NCBI GenBank assembly: GCA_002110485.1
Contig: MOWL01000088.1
Coordinates: 868,001-932,000 of the forward strand
DNA from: Emergomyces orientalis
Taxonomy: Eukaryota > Ascomycota > Eurotiomycetes > Onygenales > Ajellomycetaceae
Length of the DNA: 64,000 nucleotides
Direction: 5' to 3'
The translations under genes and the position numbers were made by a program. Each line of letters opens with the position of its first letter. Position 1 is the first letter of the stretch. Below the pieces are notes generated by a model. It searched no databases, had not been told where the DNA came from, and saw nothing but the letters and a program-made list of their open reading frames with translations. Of the stretch, positions 23,684 through 36,395 are shown piece by piece.

Positions 23684-24570
23684 AAAGCAATCTCTTTCAT
23701 AGAATTAACGAGACACCTATGAAAGTTCAATGACGAGCATTTTTTTTCTGTTTCGGTTGACACACCACCAAACAAATTGACGCCCGGTATAGTTACAAAA
23801 GCAAAATACCAGCCTTTTTTGATCACCAGGCGTGAGAGAGAGAGAGAGCGAAAGAAGCAACGGGCAACAAAAATCAAAATTGGCGTTTCAAGAAAAGAAA
23901 AGAATAGGGATAAATGTAAGATAAATAACCACGCCATGTTCCATAGAAAGTGGAGGGAAGGGCAAACTTTGAAACGATAAAATAGGGGAAAGCAAAAAGG
24001 AGTTGTTGGTTCCAGTACCGACAATTTATATATATCCACAACCCATAAACAATCTTGATAGAAATAATTGAAAAACCCAAATCCCACTTTTTCTCCTCCA
24101 TCATTCATTTTAGCCTTGTTGAAGTAGTTTTGGAATTTTTTTCCGACCTTTTCCCTGGGACAAGGCAGATTGGAACTTTTCCTTTCCCTCCCTTTTTCCC
24201 GCCCAAACATTGTTAGCCAATCGACGCCGTTTCATGAGGCTTATTTATATAAAGCCCGTTGCCGGATTCCAAATCTTAGAAATTAGATTTTTTTTGTCGT
24301 GAAAACCTTCTCTTGTTGGCAATATCGTATACATAAAAGATCTCACAGAACGGAGAATCTGACACAGGAGACGTAATATGTGCAAAATCTTTCCAGGAAA
24401 AAAAGAGACGAGAAAATGAGTAGCAGGAGCAAGATTAACAATAGGGGGCCGAATCGGTTTAGATCAAATACAAAGGGAAAGCAAAAAAAGAATTGTGATG
24501 GGTAGTAAGGCTCCATCATATGAGTCTAATGGATTGTTGGGTGGGTTCGGGTGTTATAGGGAAATCGACT
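23253..24570. other. gene-free region between GIS2 and DMC1
   Basis: DMC1 promoter and GIS2 3' side. A TA repeat (about 23645-23667) runs directly into a GA repeat (to about 23682). No supported gene. Confidence 0.5.
23645..23682. repeat. (TA)n(GA)n compound microsatellite
   Basis: About eleven TA units followed by about seven GA units. Confidence 0.85.
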
Positions 24571-25695
24571 TTAAGCAACCGCGGTTGTGGGCGTGGGGAC
24601 AACGGGGGCAACATTATCCGTTGCGGCAGCTTCAGCAGCAGGTTCCGCAGCATTCGAAGCGACGTTTTCGTTGGCGTTGTTCGGGCAATCGCGAGAGATA
24701 TGACCAGCCTGGGAGCACTTGTAGCAAACTTTCCCTGCGGAGCTCAGCGGCCCGCCATTGGGAGCAGTGCAATCACGGGAGATATGACCCTGTATATTGT
24801 TAGATATACAGAGGCATGCCCTTTGAACATAGTTTCATTTATTTGGGAGGGATAAACTCACCAATTTCCCACATGCATAGCATTTCATAGCTTGAGCCTG
24901 GCAATCCCGCGCAAAGTGGTTCGGGCCGCCACATTTGTAGCACGTAGCGGCTCTGGAATACCCCGCGAATCCTCCACGGAAGGGAGGATTGAAACCTCCA
25001 CGGGCAGCTGGAGCACCTCTCACGGGAGCCTGCATACCAGCAGACGGGCAGTTCCGCTGTATATTAGAGTCAGCAAAATCAGCTCTAGGCGTACACGGAG
25101 GTAAGATGTTAGAAAAGAAGCAAAGCACTTACAGCCAAATGGCCGGGTAGATTGCAGTTGTAGCAGCGGCCGCTCGTCGCACCTCCGTTGATGCGCAAAG
25201 TAGGGCAGTCAGCTTGCACGTGTCCTAGACCCTGGCAATGATAGCATTGTTTCGCTGCAAGGAAGGGGGTGTTAATGTCTCTGCATTATCGAAACTAGGT
25301 CGAAGGGGTGGGTTCTTCTTACTTTCTGTTGTGCGAGGACGTGGGCAACCATTCGACTCATGTCCTAAACCGGCCGTTAGTTGGCTAGAATGAATTTCGA
25401 CATCGCTTCATTTCTTCACAAATTGGACCTTACCAGGTTGCTTGCCTATAAGAGATCGATTAGTCTCTGATCCATAGAGAAGAAAAAGGGAAGCGAATTG
25501 GGGTAGGCAGGGCAAAGGGGAGAGCTCACAGTTATAGCAAAGACGCTCCGCGGACGAGCACACCTCTATTTTTCACCATCAGCACAGGCTCTCACCTTCA
25601 TTGAGAAAATCTGTTTTTCTCTTGCTATTTCTCCACTAACCCGCATAATGGCCAATGTTGCCACATTTGTAGCATGCCCGGCGCGATGACAACAT
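24571..25695 (-). CDS. GIS2: CCHC zinc-knuckle protein Gis2/Byr3 (CNBP family)
   Basis: Seven exons close at 226 aa: 25695-25641, 25565-25530, 25445-25434, 25364-25323, 25254-25133, 25056-24862, 24789-24571. It carries seven CX2CX4HX4C knuckles: CYKCGNIGHYAEVC, CYNCKQPGHESNGC, CYHCQGLGHVQADC, CYNCNLPGHLARNC, CYKCGGPNHFARDC, CYACGKLGHISRDC and CYKCSQAGHISRDC, with an RGG-like Gly/Arg linker between knuckles four and five and an Ala-rich tail. This number matches yeast Gis2. The family binds single-stranded nucleic acid, associates with translating ribosomes and stress granules, and promotes translation of particular mRNAs (family knowledge). Exon 3 is a 12-nt microexon coding the middle of knuckle two. 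Confidence 0.93.
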
Positions 25696-26786
25696 CTTGG
25701 AAGAGCTCTGGTCGTGGGTAAAATTGTCAGTCTCAAATAATCCTCGGGTATGGGCGCATGTTTATGTAAATAGCATCGCAAGGCAGGATGGATACGTGGG
25801 CAAGGAAAAAGGGCAATAAGGCAGTTTGCATATTCTCGGGCCGCGTTGGGAAAATGTTTTGTCCAACAGCAAGGGGAAAGGAACTCGAGTAGAGGCTCGC
25901 AGGTTTGGAAGGTTTGAAAACGCAACGCGCAAGTTTATGCGCACACAACAGCATTTCGCAACGAAGACTCACAGTTCCCAAAGATCTCTGTCCGTTGTAA
26001 AAAAGAGTCACTCGACGCTCCGTTCCAACGTTCTTGATAGCCTGTCTTGTTAGCCTGGCGAACCACATTGACATACCGTTTCGCGAGCTATGGATGCCCA
26101 GGAAAGCGTGCTTGAAGAAATCCAAGGACAGGGCTCGCTCAGGCTTTCTTCAAGGGAAAGGTGTGCAAGGGGACAAGGGGAAAGGGAAAAATAAAAGTAA
26201 AATAACAAAACTACTGACAACTCAGCACACCAATCTAAACCCTCACTGCTTCTCTCCGGTCCCACCAGGCCACGAAAAAATTCCTTCCAGGGTGTAAAGA
26301 AACGCTGTGGTTGTTGATAATGGTTTGCAGACTCGACACAAGAAAGACCGTCGTCAGTGCTGGAAAAGCAGAAAGTGAGAAAATCCTTTGGGAAGCTTGC
26401 CGACCTTGCCGAAAAGCGCTTAGCGCCAACTTCTTCACTGGCCTTGGAAGAAAGAAAAAGAAAGAAAAAATAACTTGATTCGAGGTTTTGTTGCTGCTGC
26501 ACTGCCTTAAAGCTAAAAAAATTACTGGACCAAGGCATTACGAAAGATGTATTATTTGATAAAAAAGAGAGTTCCATGATGGACCCCATGTTGTTATTAG
26601 TAAATAGCTAACACAAAAATATATGTTATTCCCTTTATGTAGCCCCGTGAAAGCATTTTAAATCATGCTGGATGTCTCATCAAATACCCTCCCCAATAGT
26701 CCTATTAATACTAGGCTTATGGAAATGTACTACTCTAACAGGTTGCATCGCAGAGAGTTTTGTTAACGAATTTGATTGCGTTGGGT
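25696..26786. other. promoter / leader of GIS2 and 3' side of UAP1
   Basis: No supported gene. A 179-codon minus-strand frame (26050-26589) is biased, Ser/Phe-rich and without domain features, probably accidental within the GIS2 leader. Confidence 0.5.
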
Positions 26787-28499
26787 TCAAGCACTCGCAG
26801 CCTCGCTTTCAATTACTGCTGGTGCTTTGATGGTTCTACCCTTAAGGAAACCTAATCCCTCTCCAGCCTGTGTAATTATTGTGGTCAGTGTTTGTTTCAG
26901 TCCGTCTACCTGTAGAAGAGAATTAAAGGGAGTAAGTAGGTGTATGCTTACGTAGCTTATCAATGGAGAAACTTCAACGCCAGACGCTTCTTCCGATTCA
27001 GTCTCGACAATGCCGCCAGCAGCTCGAATCCATCGCTCACCCTGGCGCATGACATCTCTCTTGCTGGTATCAGGGTCATCCTCCCCTTTACCCCTCGCGT
27101 TTTTCAATGGTGAAAACTCGTCTTCCCGCTTGACTTCAATCGATGCAAATTTACCAAGCGGCAGTAATGGAAATACGTCGAACACGAACTGTTCTAGTTT
27201 GATCCCATTGGGCCGATCGGGTTTGACCACCTCCCCTGTTTTAGTATCGATGCAAGGGATCTTCTTTCGGGCGACATGGTGTGGCAAGTTGGGCGCCCAG
27301 ACTTCAATGGATTCGAGGAAGCGAAAAGAGTAGTAATGGTTCACGATATTGGCGGCGCGGAACTTGAGGACGTCCGGGTGTTTGGGATCTTTGGCTTCCG
27401 CAGTCTCCTTGTCTATCTCAGAGTATTCCACAACATCTGGCTTTCCATTCCTTAGTAGTATTAGGCCGACGGACTCAGTAGCATTCCGCTTGCGTACGAC
27501 TTTGGTAGCGATATCAACGCCCTTGGATGCCGCAAAACCGAGGAAGACGGGATCGGCAACCTTTACAAGGCAGTTGTCGACGCAGTACGCGTGGATATGC
27601 TCAATGCCTCTTTTACTCATGTCTGCCCTGACGCCCCATGTTAAAAGCGCTTGGTATATGCCGCCATTACCATCAGGTGCCACCGCGACCTATTTTGCAC
27701 ATTTCACGTAAGCGAGAAGAAAAGGAAGAAGAGCATAGTAGACGGCTGGTAACATAGGAAAAGTACATACTTTTGACTTGCTTTCCATTAATATTTTCCC
27801 CTCGTTAGATATGCAAGGCAGCACTCCTTGCTCAAAAATTATAACATTCGCCTTGTCCAGGCCAAAGTAGTTATGCTCCGCAAAGAACGACTGGGTCGGC
27901 TGTCGAGTGGGCCCGCTGGTCATCACATACCAGGGAATAACCACGTTATCCTTCCCAGATGACTCCCGAGCCAATTTCTGTAGCTTTACGATTCTCTCTG
28001 CTTGTATCTGGAAAAGTGATTTTTTGCTTGGAAGTCCAATATCGAAGCAGCCCTTTGGAGCGGAGCTACCCAACCGAGTTCCCTGGCCGCCGGCCATCAG
28101 CACAACTGCCACTTTGTTGGCTGCAATCAATTGCAACCCAGATGTGTAGAATCGTTGTAGAGAATCGGTATCTGAATCGATCATGGACGCCGTCGCTGAT
28201 TCTGGTAAGGGTTCGAGGGTGGTTTCTTTACCATCTTGTGAGGTAGCAGGAGGGTTGAGGGCTTTGTTGGCAAGCTCGTTAATGCGGTTTGGATCGAAGT
28301 TGGAGAGTTGTTCGAAGAGATGGGCCTTTTCGGTCGACTTCAACTCATCGAAGAAGGCAAACACTTGTCCCTGTCCTGCTTTATCATATTTGTGTCTCAG
28401 AGTATTGACCTCCTCCTGAGACGGGTTGCGGGGTAGAGCTGCCTCCTCCTTCCCACCAAAAGGGAGGTGGCCCTCAATATTCGAAATAAGTGTGGACAT
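26787..28499 (-). CDS. UAP1: UDP-N-acetylglucosamine pyrophosphorylase
   Basis: Three exons: 28499-27771, 27689-26952, 26909-26787, all phase 0, giving 529 aa. It makes UDP-GlcNAc from UTP and GlcNAc-1-phosphate in the cytoplasm, supplying chitin, N-glycan and GPI synthesis (family knowledge). The nucleotide-binding signature LMAGGQGTRLGSSAPKG is at about residues 134-150, followed by LPSKKSLFQIQAERI and the substrate region WYVMTSGPT; VAPDGNGGIYQAL spans the first intron junction and EHIHAYCVDNCL follows. The length suits the eukaryotic family (about 480-530 aa). Introns have GTATGT and GTAAGC donors. Confidence 0.95.
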
Positions 28500-29142
28500 T
28501 GCTGCAGAAAATAATAAAATGGACGGGAATAAGGAGGAAAAAAAAAACAAAATTGATTCGAGAGCTGGTTAATTGTTTGATTTACTTTCAAAAATAGGAG
28601 TCGGAGCTGAATTTAAAAGAAAGCAAGGAAGACCTGATGATGGAGTTCGATGCCACAAACAAAACACCCCAGCTGAAACCCCGCCAAACAATAATGTATT
28701 TTTAGCGGGTGATGTCAGTGGGCACTGGGATAAAGAACTCCACCCAAGATCCCACAAGCATTTGCTTCCCTGTCAGTGGGGTCAGGGCAATCCGCCATGC
28801 CAGGGGGCGAGACAAAAATTTTGAAAATTATTGTTTTTTATTCGGTAGTGCTGAAGGCTGAGCAGCGCGCCTTTAAGACATGGCGGGAGCCGCAGCCAGT
28901 CGCGGCCTCGTAAGGATTACCTAGGCGGCTTGGCAGGCAGCGGTTCAACCACAGGTGTGGCAATCGGAACTTCAGTACGGACCGTATTCAGTTCAAAAAT
29001 TCCGGGTTCCTGGTGTAAAATCCAGAGACCTCTTAAAAGTCCAGAGATTTCTCGTCTTGAAATACTTCTACGGAGACAAAAAATTCATAGAAAGCAATAT
29101 ATTATACATAGGGTATAGATTATTTAAAAGAGATATATTTCC
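28500..29142. other. promoter of UAP1 and 3' side of the cyclophilin gene
   Basis: About 640 bases without a supported gene. No repeats of note. Confidence 0.5.
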
Positions 29143-30747
29143 TCACCGCCTATGCCTCCCACCTTCATGCGAATATCTTGAGGAGTCTTTGCTCCGTCTA
29201 TATTGTCCATCATCGTCATCATAATGGCGGCGGAGAGGTGATCTGCTCCTATGTCCAAGCCGTCTGGGCGGGCTTCGACTCCGGGAACGCCTGTAGGATT
29301 CAGGACCTCCCTTCCTGCGCATATCCTCTTTATCAAATACCATACCATATCCATCTCGTCGAGGCGCCTCTGAAGTTCTGTATTGGCGTCTCTTTTCTAA
29401 ACCGGATATCCCTCCAAATCCACCCCGTTGACCAGCTCTTTTGGAATTTGTTGCGTTTCGCCAGCTGTCCGATAATTTTGAAACCTAAATGGCCATTAGC
29501 AAACTGTCAAGTAATGTGGACCATACGATAATAGCATTGGGGGATTTTACACTTTGAGAGAAGTCAACATGGATTCGATGGTCATCAATCAAAACGCCTT
29601 GCATTTTAAAATAAGCTTGTTCACAGTCCTTTTGGTTCTCAAATTCGATAAATGCATACTGCAGACTGTCGCCGGTGCGCTTGTCCCGTATCACTTCACA
29701 GGAAAGTATTGGTCCGAACCGACTAAAAATAAGATGAAGATCCTCATCTGTTACATTTAGTTCAGTATGTAGGCTCATCACAAAGGAAAGGTACAGAAAA
29801 GAGAAAAGAGAAGAGAAAGAATGAAAAGGGAAAGACAAATTACACACCTTGAGTTACAGGATTGAGTTTGCATACGAAGAGCACATTCTCTGGTGGTTTG
29901 ACCTCAGCAAACGGCAAATCCCCAACCATTTCCAGGGTCAAAGCCTGCGCCCGGGCTTCGCGTTCCCGCCGCAACTTTTCCACTGCCTCCTCGTCGATAT
30001 TTTCGTCCAACTCTTCATCGTCCGCAATCATTACTGTCGCCAGCTGGGCTTTCGAAGGGAGAGGACTTTCCGCGGGTACCACGAGGTCCGGGGGATCGTC
30101 AAAGGGGTCGTCCAAGATTACGGTATGCCGAATTCGAATATCTTTGAGTGGCCGCCCCTTATCATCAATGAACGCATCGTTTATTTTCTCCAAAACATCG
30201 AAACCTTCCACCACTTTCCCGAATATGGCCGCTTTCCCATCCAGATAGTCCAGATTATCTCCAAGTGTTATGATGAATTGGCTGCCAGCAAGGCGCTCAT
30301 CAGGGTCTTTCGTGGAAGGGACCGTGGCCATGCTAACAGTGCCACGCTCTGTATGCTTCATCTTGGGCGGCAACTCGATCGGAAATGTTCTTCGTGAAGG
30401 CCCATTGAGGACGCCCCAGATGGAGGACCCGCCATCGCTATCTTTAGAGTCAGGGCCAATGGGGTCGCCGGTCTGGAAGGAGAAATTCTTTTGGACGTTG
30501 TATACCGGCGAAAAATTGTAATACTTGACCTTGCATAACTTCAAAAAACTGGATCGCAACGGTTTGGAGATCTTAGTTTCCACCTTCAGCCACTTCACAT
30601 TTGTACAACATGGGGACGTAAAAGATAGCAAAAGGAAGGGGTATAAGGGTTCAAAAGGCAGACTTACTTTTCGCAAGCTTTGGGAGAAGTGTCGACCAAA
30701 AGGTCAATAACAATATCACCCAACGATGTCTCCAAGATGATGCTCAT
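29143..30747 (-). CDS. cyclophilin-RRM protein (PPIL4-type peptidyl-prolyl isomerase)
   Basis: Four exons: 30747-30668, 30548-29848, 29747-29551, 29484-29143, giving 439 aa. Residues 1-165 are a cyclophilin domain starting MSIILETSLGDIVIDLL, with FLKLCKVKYYN, GTVSMA and SQFIITLGDNLDYLDG; it is the divergent PPIL4 type. Residues about 245-325 form an RRM (NVLFVCKLNPVTQDEDLHL ... QYAFIEFENQKDCEQAYFKM). The C-terminus is Arg/Ser-rich (SYRRSRSRSPPRRLGHRSRS), as in splicing-associated proteins. The family isomerises prolyl bonds and is linked to spliceosomes or nuclear RNA processing (family knowledge). Splice phases 2, 1, 0 agree. The joined residue at intron 1 gives CENFLKLCK. Confidence 0.93.
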
Positions 30748-30939
30748 GATGGCGAAGACATCGACCCAACAAACGAATCAGAGTGAGGCAAATGGGAATT
30801 TAAATCGTGGAGGAATTAATTGTGAGCGAAATTGGGCATGACGGAATATCAGGTAGATAATTATAATAATTATAAGACAACGCAGTCGCAAAAGCTTGCT
30901 TCAAAGTGTGGTTGTTCGCAGTATTTGCGGTGTTGTCGT

Positions 30940-30970
30940 GTGAGGAAGTGAGGAAGTGAGGAAGTGAGGC
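30940..30970. repeat. 8-bp tandem repeat
   Basis: About 3.5 copies of GAGGAAGT. Confidence 0.75.
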
Positions 30971-33399
30971 TTGGGTTGATATTGGAGAATGACGGAAGGA
31001 TCTACCAGGGACAGCTCTTGGCCGCTTTTGGTTAGGCCAATCCGTTTTTCTGCCATATCGAACGCCTCGCACGCCTGGGCACCCATCCTCAACCTCCATT
31101 GGGCTCTCTTTTCTAGTCTTTCTTGCAAAATATGATATGATATGATACAATATGATATGATATGGTATTCTATGATGATCTGCGTTTACAAACGTCATCT
31201 GTCATCTGCCATCTTTTACGGAGTAACTAGGTATCCATTGACCCTCTCCAAGAACAATTTCTTCCACTGTTGCAGGTAGTGTTTTGCTTGGTGAAGGTTC
31301 TCAGTCAAGATTGTATGTGTGTCAGGGAGTAACCCCCCCATTTCATTCATACCAGACAGGTTAACTTAATACTGAGGTATCTACCTATTTTTTTTGTTTT
31401 TTTAAATTGTTTGTCGTCCTGTCTTTCTGGCGGAACGCCATTCTGAACCCAATGCTGATAGCGTGATAGCCCAAGGTCAGCATTTGTCAATTTCCGCCCC
31501 GCGAGCTGTCAAACACTCTTCACATACTTATAATCTACTCGGGATGAGATGCAAGTAAAGCTTTTTCTTTTTTTATTTTAATTTTATTTATTTAAATAAA
31601 AAATAAATAAAAAAAATCACCTAGAAAAACAAAGTGTCACAGGTGTTCAATGAGAGGCTCTACTCCGTACCTCAGTATGATTCCTGGGTCGCCTCACATA
31701 TCCACTTCCCGCAACCGTTTCACGACAGGAAGATAACCGTTGAAACTCTGTTTACTCGCAGAAAGATTTCCCTGCTTTTGTCTAACTCCAATTTTCCCAT
31801 CTAACTTAGTATGTATGTTTGCAATTGCTGCGTACACGTGGAAGCGGATCGGGCCATCCATGGGGAGCAATGACAGCAATCTTGTTTGAAGGGTCTTCAA
31901 CCATTCAATCCATAAATTTTTCATGCATGAGGCTGTAATATGCAATAAACTTCGAGGAGTGGGGTCCCCGCTTCCCGGGTCTCTGCAGTACTCAGTCTCT
32001 TGATTTCAATAATTCCCCATATTCTATATTAGCTAATCTATAGGGTTTCCTTTTTGCCCATGTTGACACAAACACTTTCGAAACAGTGTATAGGAAGACC
32101 TTGGGATGAGGCTGTTTCTCACCCAGCTTAGTTATATCCACCTAATTCTGCCTCGCAGAGCATAGGTCCTCAGAACTCGGCGTTTATTTACCCTCAACTG
32201 TCCCACCCTTTCGCCTTGCTTACAGATGAAACATACATACATTCACCATATGTCTTGCATACTTTGTTTCGTCACAACAAACTCTGGGAACTGGAAACAA
32301 TCTTTAACCGTCCTGGTAGCGTCCTGTGCGTTCCATTCACTTGACCCGGTTGAATCCCTCCAATCACGTTAAAACAACACACGATACACATATCATCAAC
32401 CAAACCGATCCTACCTGAAGAAGACACTATCTAGAACCTTTCATCTTTGTTTTCTGGCAGGCCCTTTTCATGGAATATATTATTGAGAGTCATTACGGTG
32501 ATTCAATTTTGCCAACTGGGGGTGGAATGCTTGCCTACCAATTACAAGCTGACCGTTGAACAAGCTTTTCGCTCCTCAGATCTCAGACACTGCCAAGTTC
32601 CAACTGTAGGAACAGTGTGTCATGCTGTCGTGGGTTAGATGCCATTCCCTCTAGTTGGTACATATCATGTCCTATATACCTTGATTGGCCTTTTTACTGA
32701 GGGATCACGACTATGATTTAAGTTGGGAATTTCCCTATTCGAGAATGGTCAGGGCAGATGTTTGCTCTATGTGCTTTGATCAGCAGGAAGCAAACAACTC
32801 AATCAGCGTTCGCTTTTTCAACACTGGCAAACGCTTTTCGGATACTTGCTCGAATCAAAAGTGGGTTTTGCACCCCATCTCGTCTGTTTCAACCTATTTT
32901 ACGTGTTTTCCTCCGACTTTCTTCTTTGTTTGTCTCTCCGCCTGTTTACAAAATCTGCAGTTCCATTTTCTGAGCAAAATATAATTTTTTTGTTTTCCGA
33001 ATATTTTTCTTCGTCTGGTTTTAGACGGAACATCCCCCCCCCTCCTTTTTCCTCTTTGCTTTCCCTTTGCCTTCTGCGCCCGTTTCCCTAGTGGTAACTC
33101 CCATAGTTTTACGGTATCACTTCACCACCCACCATGAGGGTGGCGTCCAGCGTGTGCCATATAGTGTAGGACACTTTTTCTGTGGCACTGGGTCTTCAAA
33201 CCTAACAACCTGGTTCTTCAAATAAACTGCACGACTCCCTCAACCAAGAACCCTGCGTTCAAGAAAAAGTACAAGACGGGTCAATACATGGGGACACCGT
33301 GGAACTTAATACAGAATCATGTACCATACTATCAAACTAACTTGCTAATAATAAATTGGACATAATGGGTAATCTAGGGAAAACTCAGGTCCGTTTTTA

Positions 33400-33684
33400 T
33401 CACCTCCAAAGTCCTGCATATCTCTTTGAAGTAAGGGGGTTAAACAAACAACTAAGAGAAATTCGTTCTATCGGCAGATATACCTGCACAGCATCTTTAT
33501 AACCTACAGCATGTCCTGGTACGTTGCCCAACTTACTTTTACTCTCCTCTATGGCTGGGATATAATAAAGATACCTAATATTACTCCGCCCTTTCAGAAT
33601 TGTTGCATTGCTAGCCTTCCTAAATCTAGCCGTTATTTGCTTTGAAAGTTTATCCCAGTTACACGCAAGGTGAGCTCGGCACAT
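33400..33684 (-). pseudogene. possible gene relic
   Basis: An open minus-strand frame encodes a protein-like segment (ACNWDKLSKQITARFRKAS, then IRYLYYIPAIEESKSKLG and AVGYKDAVQVYLPIERIS). It has no nearby start context or partner exons that I can identify and lies about 60 bases upstream of the Zn2Cys6 gene. It may be a relic of a lineage-specific gene family, or chance. Confidence 0.25.
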
Positions 33685-33745
33685 ATAGAAACGGCCATAT
33701 CTTCTAATCTCTGCTTGCTTGCTTGCCTCAAAAGCGGGCTAGATC

Positions 33746-35351
33746 ATGTCTCCAGCTTACTACGAACCTCAGGAGGACTTACAATTCTGTCGACATTCTA
33801 CCCGGGAAATGAGCTACCCAATTTCTCACTCACTGCGAGGTGATGCTCAGCAAGAGCTAGTGGGTGGATATAGTAATCGAATATGCTCGACAGCGGAACC
33901 AGAAGTGAAGAGCGGCGGTACATCTGCTCGCCGACGTATCCCCGTTGCGGTATGTTCAGTCGTGAGACTGAAACACCATTACCCTATATATTTGTCCCTT
34001 ATTTAACCCCCCCCCTTTTTTTTTTTAAAGTGCGGCCGATGTCGACGAAGAAAAATCAGATGTAGCGGGGACAGTGGCAACGGCCAATGTACCAACTGTC
34101 GGAACGCAGGAACGCAAAGTTGCCAGTTTCTGCGGGTGTGTTGACACTCCCTTATTAACGCCGGTCGTATATGAAATGATCTGAATTGTGACTAACGATC
34201 CCTAGGTCAATTCATTCACTACTCATGCCAGATCACATTGCGGTAGCTCCTGGCCATATCCGGCTACCCCCCCCCTGAGTGGCTCTTATGTCGGCAACAC
34301 TGGGTATGAGACGCAAGCTACCAGCAGAACGAACTCGATATCAATTCACTCGATGACTCCAACTTTGCCATTGTATTCCAAATCCCAATGTGCGTATGAA
34401 CAAGCAACTCAGTTTGGCCCCCTTTGGAGGAGTTCCTATATATCTGCATGCCCAATGACTCCAATCAATTACGAGGACGATTCTGCTTCATATAGCATGT
34501 CATCTCCACCATATATGCTCCCCAGCACTGATTCCGCAGGAGGTTCCACCTACTGTTCTTATACGGGAAGCCCTCGGGCCTCTCAAATTGGCAAATTCCC
34601 AAATGAAGATATTTACCATGACCAAGACGGCCATTCTACCCTTGGATCGAATTACAGCTACATGTCGCAAACGCAACCTCCAGTATCCGTATCTTCCGAT
34701 ATTCCTTCCACACTACCCCTTCTCAGTGCAATGTCATCATCATCCTCAGGGCCTGACAGGATATTGCCAAACCCCGCAGCCAGTCGAAATGGCCGTGACA
34801 ACGGAAGCACGTTGCATCCCCCATCGACAGAGAATTCGCTTCCTTCCTCTTACAGAGCTGGCCCAGGATTAAATACCAGATCCCCAGGCCAATTGGCCCT
34901 AGACGGTTTGTCATCGAGCAACCAACAGAGCACGATGAGGACAACACCCACCACCATGGCCATCAGCGTAAATTCGCCAAGCCCCAGCAAGCCCTTGACA
35001 GGCCCCACGGAGATGGGATTCGGGTACGTCATATCCAACGACTCGCCAGCAACAACTATGCCTTCCACAACATTCTCCGCAGCGGAACCCGCAGAGGGAT
35101 TTAATTCTTCTGCAGCGAATACGCTAAGCGGACCACCTCACCGCTGTAGCGACCTTCGACAACAAAGCAGTTGTGGAGCACAGGCCTATTGCCATAGTAC
35201 TGCGTTGTCCACACACAGATCATCGGGTAGTTTATCGAATGGGAAACCCTACACCCGCCTTCCCCCTTATGAGCCGTCTGCGTCTAGGTGCTCAGAGCCC
35301 GCAGTGAACCCGACCACGAATCTCCCGGTTCACAAAACCGATAACTTTTAG
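33746..35351 (+). CDS. Zn(II)2Cys6 transcription factor, 484 aa
   Basis: Three exons: 33746-33949, 34031-34135, 34206-35351, all phase 0. The zinc cluster sits at about residues 69-104 and is coded almost entirely by exon 2: CGRCRRRKIRC followed by CTNC and a sixth Cys (TQSC), preceded by RRRIPVA. The six cysteines have the fungal binuclear cluster order. After it comes a Ser/Thr/Pro-rich region with no recognisable fungal-specific transcription-factor (middle homology) domain. It is therefore probably a short DNA-binding regulator; target genes cannot be inferred. Introns have GTATGT and GTGTGT donors; intron 1 has a T-rich tract before AAAG. The start is the first ATG in frame. Confidence 0.88.
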
Positions 35352-36395
35352 GGCTGGCGCAATTCACATTATGTTTTTTAACATTTTGGTTTTTATGATT
35401 CATTACGAGATTGATTTCATCTCAATAATAACTAACGAGTCTCCTTGTAGTTACCACCTGTGTGTTATCCGAATATCAGTTTATCCCGGAATTGGTTGGA
35501 AGGTGCAATTCTTCTTGTTATCTTCTTGTTATTCTTCCTACACGGATCTCCTGTCTAGATGTCTGTCAAGATATGTCTCTTTCGTTAAATACAGCGGTTG
35601 GGTGTTTTTTCGTTCTTTTTTTTTCCGTTTCCATCGTTCATTACGGGTGGAAAATGTAATACTGTCCTCCGATCATGGATAGAAAGCGTGTGTTTATGAA
35701 AGCGGTGATATCCTTTTCCGTTTTCCTTTCCAGCAGTTGGCAAAAGCTCCAAGTTACCGTGTTAATGGTCGCATTTTTGGCTTAATATTATGTTTTTAAA
35801 CAGGCCAACCGTCCCTACCGTGTATTATGTTTGCAGTTTCTTTCCATTTCATCTATTTCTTTCCCATCCATCCCCCTTTTAAGCTTGAGACACACCCAAT
35901 GGTTGGTACCGATTTTGGGTATCAAAATGAGAAGTAAGAGAATATATGGCGCGGATGAGTGGGGGGAGTGTTTTCTTTTCCGTTTTCTTTGTTAACAAGA
36001 GGTGTTGTTCGTTATCCCCGGTTGTTGATTTGGGGATTTGCCCGTCGTTATCGCCGACCATTTTTGATAGATTAGCATATAAATAAGATAGAGGGGTTGT
36101 CGGTGTCGCGTTTTCACGATATCTGCAGGGCAAGAAAATATTGACAGCAGTAGTAGAAACTGAACCACGTAAAACAAGGGGGCACGCGGGCGCCAAGTAC
36201 TTTAAAAGTAAACGAAGGTGTAATTTCACCACATGGCTTGATTTTCAGCTAAAGTACATCATCGATGTAGGTAGATAAGAAAACATTTCATCCAGCGCAT
36301 TTTTGGACCCTTTAAGCACATCAAAAAATCCATGTCGTGACGTTTCCACCCAGCACCATAAAAACCAAATAAGCAAACGAAACCGGATCCCTCCT
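35352..36395. other. convergent 3' region of the Zn2Cys6 gene and RPS24
   Basis: About 1 kb, T-rich on the plus strand, without a supported gene; probably the two 3' UTRs. Confidence 0.5.

Larger units (their letters stand above)
30748..33745. other. 3.0 kb gene-free region
   Basis: Lies between divergent genes (cyclophilin-RRM and Zn2Cys6 regulator). It includes a degenerate 8-bp repeat (about 30940-30970), TATGA-type repeats (about 31131-31170), an AT-rich near-palindrome (about 31570-31610), and a minus-strand frame at 33400-33684 that looks like a decayed gene piece. No intact gene seen. Confidence 0.5.

Noticed and set aside
26050..26589. 179-codon minus-strand frame upstream of GIS2
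   Set aside because: Biased Ser/Phe composition, no domain, no splice partners; fits an accidental frame in the GIS2 leader.
28930..28960. GGTTCAACCAC resembling a tRNA B-box
   Set aside because: No matching A-box or cloverleaf in the flanking sequence.
30800..31198. Minus-strand frames upstream of the cyclophilin gene
   Set aside because: They overlap TATGA and GAGGAAGT repeats and lie in the promoter; no family resemblance.
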